Below, piece after piece: positions 43,265 to 51,026 of a DNA stretch of 64,000 nucleotides (position 1 is its first letter; the number at the start of each line of letters is the position of its first letter). The translations under genes were made by a program, and so were the position numbers. Source of the DNA: CAYYYG01 sp964476135 (GTDB taxonomy: Bacteria; Patescibacteriota; Microgenomatia; UBA1406; GWC2-37-13); the NCBI GenBank assembly GCA_964476135.1, contig CAYYYG010000001.1, positions 32,525-96,524 on the forward strand. Direction: 5' to 3'. Under the pieces are notes generated by a model, which was not told the origin of the DNA, searched no databases, and was given only the letters and a program-made list of their open reading frames with translations.

Positions 43265-43891
43265 TTACTTAGTTAGAATTGCTCTTGCAGGTGCAGCGTC
43301 ATCTGTTTCCGTTGACAGGGGTGCGGCGATTAAGTAATAATTGTCTTCCTCAACCACCGAAAGATTCAAACCCTCGATTATCGGGATATTTTTTGAAAGG
43401 AGTGCTGTATGTGGCCGGTTGTCTTTCGAACCCTTCTGTTTTATCGAAAACGCATCGATTCCAACCAGGGTGATTTCCAAAGATGCCAGATATTCCGCAG
43501 CTTCCGCCGACAGAAATACATAGTCATCATAAAACTTGGAAAAACCCCGTGACGAATTGGAGGTTTTCAATAATATTCGTTCGCCTTTTTCAACACTCTT
43601 TATTTTTACATCCTCCACACTTATTGAGATTTTAGATTGCGTCAGATCTAAAACTCTTGCCGGACCGACAAAATAGCTTAATGGGAAATCCTGAATTTTT
43701 TTTCCAGTCCTGAAAGCGTGCGCTGGAGCGTCGATGTGAGTGCCGACATGTGTGCCAAGAAGAATTTGCGAGTTAAAGGATTGTCCGGAGGCGCTTGGAA
43801 AATGTGTAATTCCAACTTTAGGGTTACCCGGATAAACAGGAGTGTTGCCATTAAGGGGAATGGAAATATCAATTATATTTGTTTTTTTCAT
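43265..43891 (-). CDS. Cyclase/kynurenine-formamidase-like metal hydrolase
   Basis: The 208-residue protein has IIDISIPLNGNTPVYPG and the metal motif GTHVGTHIDAPAH, plus VGIDAFSI. This is the cyclase family (KynB-like). The substrate is unknown and no tryptophan pathway is nearby. TATATT stands 7 nt before the ATG. It is convergent with the nuclease gene (1 nt between). Confidence 0.85.
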   Translation of the reverse strand: MKKTNIIDISIPLNGNTPVYPGNPKVGITHFPSASGQSFNSQILLGTHVGTHIDAPAHAFRTGKKIQDFPLSYFVGPARVLDLTQSKISISVEDVKIKSVEKGERILLKTSNSSRGFSKFYDDYVFLSAEAAEYLASLEITLVGIDAFSIKQKGSKDNRPHTALLSKNIPIIEGLNLSVVEEDNYYLIAAPLSTETDDAAPARAILTK

Positions 43892-43931
43892 TTAGAAAAA
43901 TATAAGTGCTTGATATTAGTTTTTTCGCACA

Positions 43932-46292
43932 TCATGTTTTTATACTGTGTCCCCCAAACTGATTCCTCATTGTCGACAGAATTTTACCTGTATAGTCCGG
44001 GTTTTTTTCGGAATTTTTTCTGAACTGCAATGCCGCTTCTATTATCCTGGCTTTTATTTTAAGGTCATCTGCTGCTTCAACTGTCCAAGCGCCTTCACCA
44101 GTGTGTGCAACAGTGCCCGAAACTTGTTTTAGGTCTTCCCCATAGATTTCCAGACCATCTTTTAGCCATTTCACAAGTCGCGACTCAACGACCGAACCAT
44201 GATTATATAGGTCGGCGATATTTGTTAAATTAAGTTTATATTCTGACTTTTTCATAATTGCAAATCCTTCGGCAATCGCCTGCATCATCCCGTATTCAAT
44301 GCCGTTATGAACCATTTTTACAAAGTGTCCTGCCCCTATACCAGGAAAAAATTGTGCTCCCGAAGCAACGGTGAGATCTATATAGAGCGGCGTAAGATAG
44401 TCGTACAGTTTTTTGTCGCCTCCCGCCATTATGCAGGCTCCGAAGCGTGCCCCGCGTGGCCCGCCCGAAACTCCGGCGTCGGCAAATTTAATTCCATACT
44501 TTTCGATTCTTTTCGCTCTGCGTATCGTGTCTTTGTAATTCGAATTGCCAGCATCAATTATTATATCGCCCTTTTTCAGATGTTTGACCAGTCCGTCCTT
44601 ACCGAAGATCATTTCATCGACCGGTTTTCCGGATGGAACCATGATCCAAACCACTCTTGGCGACTTGAGTTGTTTTACCAGGTCTTTGATCGTTTCTGCG
44701 GCCGTTAGCCCCTCTTTTTCAAGTTGTTTGGTTACTTCATATGTCCTGTTGTAGCCAACGACATTCCACCCTTTTTCTAACAGTTGGAGCGCAACACCGG
44801 TCCCCATTTTGCCTAATCCGATTACTCCAATTGAGCGGTTTGTTTCGATGGTATCTTGTTTATTTTCCAGTGTAAGGTTGCCGGATATAGGTTCGGTATA
44901 AGGTTTATATATGCGCAGGGGTACGAGATTTTTTTGCCAGGCTCTTATTATCGGGTCCACAAAGCGCCACATCGAAAGAACCTCGTCGGTGCTGACGAAT
45001 AATATTTGGTTGCCATTTATGGCGTCCAGCAGAAGTTTTTCGTATTCTTCGACATACTGATTTATGCGGGAGCGATTGCGGAAACTGTCCGTAAAACATC
45101 TCTCTTCCATATCGGTTGCCAGTCCGGTTTTTTTGGAGAGGAAGTTGATTCGGATTTCCTCTTTTGGTTCGATTGAGAATACCACCCGGTTTTTATGGTG
45201 TTTGTCCCCGGGCGGACAGAGGCAGGGGGCGGTGTGTCTGAATGTAACCACGATTTCTTTTAGTGGTTTTTTCATTGATTTGCCGTGCTCAAGAGTTATT
45301 GGCACTCCGGCCCAGCGTGGTGAATCGATAAAAGTTTTTATCCGGAAAAATGTTTCTGTGTTGGAGTTTTTTTCGACCCCCTGAGCTTCCCGGAACCCTT
45401 CATACTGTGCCCGCTGTGTATTTGAAGGTATTTCATTAGTTGTGAGCGCGCGCACCGATTTAAGGAGGGCCGCCCGGTTTTTTCTAATTTTATCTGCGCT
45501 TAACTGTCCCGGGTGGTCCATAGTTACTATAGCCAGCATCTGCATAAGGTGATTTTGCCCAACATCGCGCAGTGCGCCGACTCCGTCGTAAAATTTACCC
45601 CGTGATTCTACGCCGATTTTTTCGTGCATAGTTATCGCTATTGACTCGATATGACGGTTGTTCCAAGAAGATTCGAGAATATTATTGGAAAAGCGGAACG
45701 TGAGGATATTCTGCAGCATTTCTTTTGCCAGATAATGATCGATGCGATAAATCTGTTCTTCCTTAAATAGCTTTCCCATGAGAAGGTCAAGCGATTTGGC
45801 GGTTTCAAGATCGTTGCCGAACGGCTTTTCTACCAACACCCGAGTCCATCCCCCTTCCGGCCCGCAGGGTATAGTAAGACCTGATTTATCAAGGTTTATG
45901 AAAATAGTTTTATAATACGATGGCGGCACCGCCAGATAAAATAGTTTATTGGCACACGTTTTCCATTCCAGATCGGTTTGGCCGAGTTTTTGGGCGAGTG
46001 AATTGTAGTCGGCTAAATCGTCAAAGCTCCCTTGATGATATTGGATATGTCGAAAGAATTCCTCAATAGTTTTTTTATCGGCCTTGATATTTTTGTACGC
46101 CAGAAAATTCTGCATTATATGAAGCTGGAATTCTTCCCGTGAGATTTTTCGGCGGGAAAAACCGATTATTTGAATTAATTTTGGAAGTTTTTCTTTCTGA
46201 AATAAGTGTAATAATGAGGGTGCGATTTTTTTCGCCATCAAATCACCCGTTGCCCCGAAGATAACCAAGATTGTGGGTGTGTTTTTATCCAT
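43932..46292 (-). CDS. zwf-gnd: Fused glucose-6-phosphate dehydrogenase and 6-phosphogluconate dehydrogenase
   Basis: One 786-residue frame joins two oxidative pentose-phosphate enzymes. Residues 1 to about 470 are Zwf: IFGATGDLMAKKIAPSL, the substrate motif RIDHYLAKEM and ALRDVGQNHLMQ. Residues 486-786 are a short-type Gnd: IGVIGLGKMGTGVA, AGVSGGPRGARFGACIMAGG, HFVKMVHNGIEYGMMQ and GEGAWTVEAA. Both halves keep their active-site residues. The lactonase between the two steps is not in the protein or window; the lactone can also open on its own. The ATG is preceded by an extended -10 TGTATAAT, 9 nt away. Confidence 0.94.
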   Translation of the reverse strand: MDKNTPTILVIFGATGDLMAKKIAPSLLHLFQKEKLPKLIQIIGFSRRKISREEFQLHIMQNFLAYKNIKADKKTIEEFFRHIQYHQGSFDDLADYNSLAQKLGQTDLEWKTCANKLFYLAVPPSYYKTIFINLDKSGLTIPCGPEGGWTRVLVEKPFGNDLETAKSLDLLMGKLFKEEQIYRIDHYLAKEMLQNILTFRFSNNILESSWNNRHIESIAITMHEKIGVESRGKFYDGVGALRDVGQNHLMQMLAIVTMDHPGQLSADKIRKNRAALLKSVRALTTNEIPSNTQRAQYEGFREAQGVEKNSNTETFFRIKTFIDSPRWAGVPITLEHGKSMKKPLKEIVVTFRHTAPCLCPPGDKHHKNRVVFSIEPKEEIRINFLSKKTGLATDMEERCFTDSFRNRSRINQYVEEYEKLLLDAINGNQILFVSTDEVLSMWRFVDPIIRAWQKNLVPLRIYKPYTEPISGNLTLENKQDTIETNRSIGVIGLGKMGTGVALQLLEKGWNVVGYNRTYEVTKQLEKEGLTAAETIKDLVKQLKSPRVVWIMVPSGKPVDEMIFGKDGLVKHLKKGDIIIDAGNSNYKDTIRRAKRIEKYGIKFADAGVSGGPRGARFGACIMAGGDKKLYDYLTPLYIDLTVASGAQFFPGIGAGHFVKMVHNGIEYGMMQAIAEGFAIMKKSEYKLNLTNIADLYNHGSVVESRLVKWLKDGLEIYGEDLKQVSGTVAHTGEGAWTVEAADDLKIKARIIEAALQFRKNSEKNPDYTGKILSTMRNQFGGHSIKT

Positions 46293-46321
46293 TACCTCAG
46301 AATTATACAGAAGCTTACATA

Positions 46322-46828
46322 CTAAATAAACTCTTGATTCAGATAAATATTTCTCGTTTGAGTCAGGCGAGATAATTCTAAGGAAGCGTCCGTCAATTCG
46401 GATGTGGTGAGTTTTATATGGTATCCTCGATCCAAGTCGATAGCGCTTTCGTCCTTGCCTTCTATTTGGTTAAGCTTTGTTTGCAGGTCGGAACATCGTT
46501 TTTCATATAATTCTATCTGGCGTTCTAGGTATGGTTGAAAATTTAATAAAAATGATTGTTCGGGAAGAAGCTGCCGAAGTGTTTTTTTTGTTGGGATGCC
46601 TGGGCTGTCGGCAGTTGCGTGGAGAATCTCAACGATATTAAATCCAACATATCTACTCATTGTGTGTTTTAGTATATTCATCTTTACAGTATCAAGACGG
46701 GTGATGTTTGGATTATTGAAAAATTTTTCGGCCAATTTATCCACATACCCTCCGACTCGTTGTATTTTCGAGTTAAATTTTATCGATTCGATATCTGGAT
46801 TTGACCAAGCGCCTTCAGGATAATTCAT
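46322..46828 (-). CDS. Hypothetical helical protein
   Basis: The 168-residue protein is soluble and mostly helical, with a coiled-coil stretch (about 95-120) and YRGYH-like ends. I do not recognise a family. It lies between the zwf-gnd gene and the divergent carotenoid operon. Confidence 0.5.
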   Translation of the reverse strand: MNYPEGAWSNPDIESIKFNSKIQRVGGYVDKLAEKFFNNPNITRLDTVKMNILKHTMSRYVGFNIVEILHATADSPGIPTKKTLRQLLPEQSFLLNFQPYLERQIELYEKRCSDLQTKLNQIEGKDESAIDLDRGYHIKLTTSELTDASLELSRLTQTRNIYLNQEFI

Positions 46829-46882
46829 ACCCGGTATGGTAATTTATCAGATAATGGTTTTCTTAACTGTGATAAATATGTA

Positions 46883-46911
46883 TTGGGTAAGACCGTGGAT
46901 TTGGATATAAT
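46883..46911 (+). promoter_or_regulatory. Leaderless promoter of the carotenoid operon
   Basis: -35 TTGGGT (46883-46888), a 17-bp spacer and consensus -10 TATAAT (46906-46911). The predicted start is 46918, the A of the crtI ATG, so no room remains for a ribosome-binding site. Confidence 0.75.
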
Positions 46912-46917
46912 ACCATC

Positions 46918-48399
46918 ATGGGAGAGAAAAAAATCGTTGTTATTGGCGGTGGACTTTCAGGATTAGCGACGGCTGCGATTTTGGCTAAGCAGGGTTATGT
47001 CGTGACCGTTCTTGAAAAAAATGAAGTTATAGGCGGGCGAGCGATGGTATTTAAGGAAGCCGGATTTACTTTTGATATGGGGCCTTCCTGGTATGCAATG
47101 CCGGAAATATTTGAAAGATATTTTTCTTTTTTTGGAAAACAGGTAAGCGATTTTTATATACTAAAACGTTTAGATCCGCAGTTTAAGGTTTTATATGACC
47201 GCGACGAGGGGTTTGAAATGCCAGGCAATCTAGAAGGAGCCGTTGCGGCATTGGAAACTCTTGATCCCGGTATTGCACCACGCTTTTATGCTCATTTGGA
47301 AAAATCTAAATATATTAAAGAGCGCGCACTCTCCGATCTTCTATATAGATCGTACGACACTATATCGCAGGCATTTTTACCCGGCTTAATTTTTGAGGCG
47401 GGTAAACTTGGCATTCATCAGTCGCTCCACTCGGTTATTACCAAGGTCAGCTCAAGCTCCCGAGTTCAGCAGCTGCTTGAATTTCATTCCATGTTTTTAG
47501 GATGTTCGCCTTACAATATGCCGGCATTTTATTCGATGATGGATTCCGTGCTTTATAACGACGGTGTTTATTATCCCATGGGGGGAATGTATAAAATAGT
47601 GGCCGCACTGGAAAAGCTTTGTCTGGAAAATGGCTGTAATATAAAAACGGGTCAGAATGTAAAAAAAATTGCGGTCGCTGGGGGTTCTGCTAAGTCGGTC
47701 ATCACCGAAGAAGGCGCCGTTTACAGTGCAGATATTGTAGTTTCAAGCGCAGACTATCCTTTTACCGAAACCAGGCTTCTTGATAAGGAATGGAGCTCTT
47801 ATCCGGAGTCATTTTGGGAAAAGAAAACTATCGCTCCCTCCGCTTTTGTCATGTACCTTGGAATCAAAGGTAAGATCCCGGCGCTTGCGCACCATACTTT
47901 ATATCTGGCAAAAGACTGGAAAGCTCATTTCGATTCGATTTTCGATAAACCGGATTGGCCGAAGGATCCTTCATATTACATAGGTGCCCCGTCAGTCTCC
48001 GACACCTCCGTTGCCCCCGAAAACTCTGAAGCGGTGTTTATATTGGTCCCCGTAGCTCCCGGACTTGTCGACTCCGATGAGGTGTGTGTTTATTTCGAGA
48101 AAAAAATATTGGATCATTTTTCCAATTTAATAGGCGAATCTCTTGAGGGGAGAATACTTGTGAAGAATATTCTGTCGTCCCGTGATTATGTTGCACTCTA
48201 TAATTCATATCAGGGTACGGCATTCGGCTTGGCGCACACTCGTTTTCAAACGGCGATGTTTAGGCCGTCTGGTAAAAGCAAGAAAGTAAACAATTTATAT
48301 TACGCCGGTCAGTATCTCCATCCGGGGATCGGTGTGCCTATGTGTTTGGTATCGGCGGAGCTGACTGCCGCGAAAATAACTAACGATGAAAAAAAATGA
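46918..48399 (+). CDS. crtI: Phytoene desaturase, CrtI type
   Basis: The 493-residue flavoprotein has VVIGGGLSGLATAAILAKQGY and VLEKNEVIGGRA at the start, TFDMGPSWYAMPEIFERYF, and the C-terminal YYAGQYLHPGIGVPMCLVSAELTA. These are typical of bacterial CrtI, which takes phytoene to lycopene in several FAD-dependent steps. It is the first gene of a four-gene operon and overlaps crtB by 14 bp. Confidence 0.94.
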   Translation: MGEKKIVVIGGGLSGLATAAILAKQGYVVTVLEKNEVIGGRAMVFKEAGFTFDMGPSWYAMPEIFERYFSFFGKQVSDFYILKRLDPQFKVLYDRDEGFEMPGNLEGAVAALETLDPGIAPRFYAHLEKSKYIKERALSDLLYRSYDTISQAFLPGLIFEAGKLGIHQSLHSVITKVSSSSRVQQLLEFHSMFLGCSPYNMPAFYSMMDSVLYNDGVYYPMGGMYKIVAALEKLCLENGCNIKTGQNVKKIAVAGGSAKSVITEEGAVYSADIVVSSADYPFTETRLLDKEWSSYPESFWEKKTIAPSAFVMYLGIKGKIPALAHHTLYLAKDWKAHFDSIFDKPDWPKDPSYYIGAPSVSDTSVAPENSEAVFILVPVAPGLVDSDEVCVYFEKKILDHFSNLIGESLEGRILVKNILSSRDYVALYNSYQGTAFGLAHTRFQTAMFRPSGKSKKVNNLYYAGQYLHPGIGVPMCLVSAELTAAKITNDEKK

Positions 48400-49264
48400 T
48401 AAGGCAACAGATCTTTTTGCCCGTTCTTCGGTAACGTATTTTTATTCCAGTTTGTTTTTCCCGGAAAACATCAGAAGTGATATCACTAAGTTATACGCAT
48501 ACGTTCGGACGGCTGATAATTTTGTTGATAAAATTCCACCAGACAGTAAAGCATTTTTTGCATATTGTGACAGCACAGAGAAATCATTAGCCGGCAGTAT
48601 GTCGGGTAATACGATTATTGATGACTTCGTAAAGCTTAGTAAAAAATACGGATTCGATCGCAAGTGGATAAGCGCATTTCTTGATGCGATGAAGCAAGAT
48701 CTTAATGTAAAAAGATATTCGACTTATGACGAGCTCGCCCGGTATATGTATGGTTCGGCGGAGGTGGTTGGCCTTATGATCGGACGCATCCTTGGGTTAC
48801 CGGCGGATGCGGTAGGCCCGGCAAGAATACAAGGCCGGGCGATGCAGTTTATCAATTTTATAAGGGATGTCGCGGAAGATCTTGATCTCGGACGAATTTA
48901 TATACCTGAGGAGGATATGCGAAAATTTGGAGTCGTGAATTTGCCTCCACAGACGGCAAATGAATCCGAGGCGTTTTGTCGACTTATAAGATACGAAATA
49001 GATATATATCGGAATATGCAAAATGATGCGGCCGCCGGTTATCGCTACATTCCTTGGCGATACCGGGTAGCGGTGCGCACGGCCGCCGAGATGTATCGTT
49101 GGACATCCAAAGTGATCTACCAAGATCCAATGGTAATTTTTCGTCGTAAAGTCAAACCGACCAAATTAAGAGTTATCGCGCAGGCACTTGTAAATCTCAC
49201 ACGATTTGTTTTAGGTATTTTTATATTGTCTAATAATTTTTTTCAAGTTTTGCTGCGCGTTTAG
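48386..49264 (+). CDS. crtB: Phytoene synthase
   Basis: The 292-residue protein has the two Asp-rich motifs of squalene/phytoene synthases: YVRTADNFVDKIP near residue 42 and FIRDVAEDLDLGRIYIP near 155. The segment YMYGSAEVVGLMIGRIL stands where the family has YCYxVAG. It joins two geranylgeranyl diphosphates into phytoene. The start overlaps crtI by 14 bp, so the two are coupled. Confidence 0.93.
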   Translation: MKKNDKATDLFARSSVTYFYSSLFFPENIRSDITKLYAYVRTADNFVDKIPPDSKAFFAYCDSTEKSLAGSMSGNTIIDDFVKLSKKYGFDRKWISAFLDAMKQDLNVKRYSTYDELARYMYGSAEVVGLMIGRILGLPADAVGPARIQGRAMQFINFIRDVAEDLDLGRIYIPEEDMRKFGVVNLPPQTANESEAFCRLIRYEIDIYRNMQNDAAAGYRYIPWRYRVAVRTAAEMYRWTSKVIYQDPMVIFRRKVKPTKLRVIAQALVNLTRFVLGIFILSNNFFQVLLRV

Positions 49265-49269
49265 CTGAT

Positions 49270-50325
49270 ATGAAGATAAATGATTTTGTATCGTTATACA
49301 AACCAAAGATAAAAAATGCGCTAGTCGATTATTTAACGGATTGTGGCAGTCGCGCCCCGGCCGATCTGCCTTATTTTCTCGAGGTTGTCGACGGTTTCCG
49401 TCGATTTGCTCCGGACGGAAAATTATTTAGAGGACTGTTGGTTATTATAGGAAGCGTTCTTACCGGTCAACGCATAACCCAAGATTCATTAAACATCGCA
49501 GTTGCGGTTGAGATCATTCATTCGACTCTGCTTATTCATGACGATATCATGGATAATGATAATTTAAGACGCGGCAAAAAAGCCTTATTTGCCGAATACG
49601 AGGAGAAGGGGAGGCTTCGTAAAACCACTGATCCGAAGTTGTATGGTCAGTCAATGGCAATCTGTGCCGGAGATATTGGATTTTTTCTGTCGTATGAACT
49701 TATGTCTGCGGTGCGATCCGGAGGTTACGATATTATGCGTATTTTATCGCGCGAACTGCAGTATGTAGGTGCGATGCAGATGGGCGATGTCGACTTCGGG
49801 ATGAGGGATTTTGAACCCACAGAGGAGGAGATAATTTCGGTATATCGCTACAAGACAGGAAGATATACTATTTCATTACCGCTTATTCTTGGTGCAAAGC
49901 TCGCCCAAGCCCCCGATTCTCTGATAAGTAAACTAGATACTTTTGGGGAGGAGCTCGGTATCTTATTTCAGATACGTGATGATGAATTATCTCTTTTCGG
50001 CGACGAGGCGGTTACCGGAAAACCGATCGGATCTGATATCAGGGAGAATAAAAAGACTTTGCTAAGACATCTTCTATTTAAACACGCAACAAACTCCGAA
50101 TTACAATTCTTGAAACACCTGTTTGGAAATAAAAGCATCACTGATGAAGATATGAAAAAGTTCCGGAATCTTTACGAAAAATCGGAAGCCAGTAAAATAT
50201 TGAGGGATAAGATAAATACTTCCCTAAGATCTTTACATCTGAAGATAGATGGTATGGAAGTCGGAGTTGAGTGGAGGGAGCTTTTACACACCTTCACCGA
50301 TTACATAGTTGTTCGGGAAAAGTGA
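49270..50325 (+). CDS. crtE: Geranylgeranyl diphosphate synthase-type polyprenyl synthase
   Basis: The 351-residue prenyltransferase has the first Asp-rich motif LIHDDIMDNDNLRRG and second QIRDDELSLFGDEAVTGKPIGSD. Product length is set by residues just before the first motif, which here read EIIHSTLL. In this operon it most likely makes GGPP for CrtB. It follows crtB by 5 nt and overlaps the cyclase gene by 4 bp (GTGA). Confidence 0.93.
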   Translation: MKINDFVSLYKPKIKNALVDYLTDCGSRAPADLPYFLEVVDGFRRFAPDGKLFRGLLVIIGSVLTGQRITQDSLNIAVAVEIIHSTLLIHDDIMDNDNLRRGKKALFAEYEEKGRLRKTTDPKLYGQSMAICAGDIGFFLSYELMSAVRSGGYDIMRILSRELQYVGAMQMGDVDFGMRDFEPTEEEIISVYRYKTGRYTISLPLILGAKLAQAPDSLISKLDTFGEELGILFQIRDDELSLFGDEAVTGKPIGSDIRENKKTLLRHLLFKHATNSELQFLKHLFGNKSITDEDMKKFRNLYEKSEASKILRDKINTSLRSLHLKIDGMEVGVEWRELLHTFTDYIVVREK

Positions 50326-51026
50326 GCGAATATCTCCTATTCAATCTCGTCGTGCTCATCTCACCTTTTTTTGCAAAATTAGTTTACCCAAATGCTGTCC
50401 TTCCTAAAGGGACAAAAACAATTATCGCTATATCGATTCCGGCATTGATTTTTATTTTGTGGGACATATGCGTGACCAATTATTTTTGGTCATTTAACAC
50501 TAAATATATATTGGGAATTTATCTTATTGGGGTGCCGATTGAAGAATGGCTGTTTTTTTTCAGTGTCCCATACGCGTGTCTTTTTATTTGGGAAAATTTA
50601 AACACTCCACTTATAAAAATTAAGCAGACAGGGAAAAGTTATGTTTCATTTATCGTTATGCTATTATTTTCAGGTATTTTTTTCCTATATCAGGCTATTT
50701 ATTATACGGGAATTGATTTATTGGTGTTTGCGGCGGTCGTTGCGTTTGATTTTATTTCGGGTGCAAGATTGATCTTTTCTAAAAAAACGGCGGTTTTTTC
50801 TGTGATTCTTTTGTTGCTTATTACGATATTTAATTATTATCTAACCGCAAGACCGGTCGTTATTTATAATCTAGACGTTAAGACGAGTTTTTATGTTCTG
50901 ACAATCCCAGTCGAAGACTTTATTTATGGTTTTTCTCTGATAATTTTGCAACTTATCATCTACGTCAGGGTGCCGTATTTCTATAAAATCTTATTTTCGC
51001 AAACTCAACAACAGTCACATAAATAA
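50322..51026 (+). CDS. crtYcd: Lycopene cyclase, fused CrtYc-CrtYd type
   Basis: The membrane protein of about 234 residues starts at GTG 50322, which overlaps the crtE stop. It has two repeats of three helices: the first ends with GVPIEEWLFFFSVPYA (near residue 75) and the second with IPVEDFIYGFSLI (near 205). These are the paired PxE motifs of the CrtYc and CrtYd subunits found in actinobacteria. It would turn lycopene ends into rings, giving gamma- or beta-carotene. The 3' end overlaps the Mg ATPase gene on the other strand by 62 bp. Confidence 0.88.
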   Translation: MSEYLLFNLVVLISPFFAKLVYPNAVLPKGTKTIIAISIPALIFILWDICVTNYFWSFNTKYILGIYLIGVPIEEWLFFFSVPYACLFIWENLNTPLIKIKQTGKSYVSFIVMLLFSGIFFLYQAIYYTGIDLLVFAAVVAFDFISGARLIFSKKTAVFSVILLLLITIFNYYLTARPVVIYNLDVKTSFYVLTIPVEDFIYGFSLIILQLIIYVRVPYFYKILFSQTQQQSHK

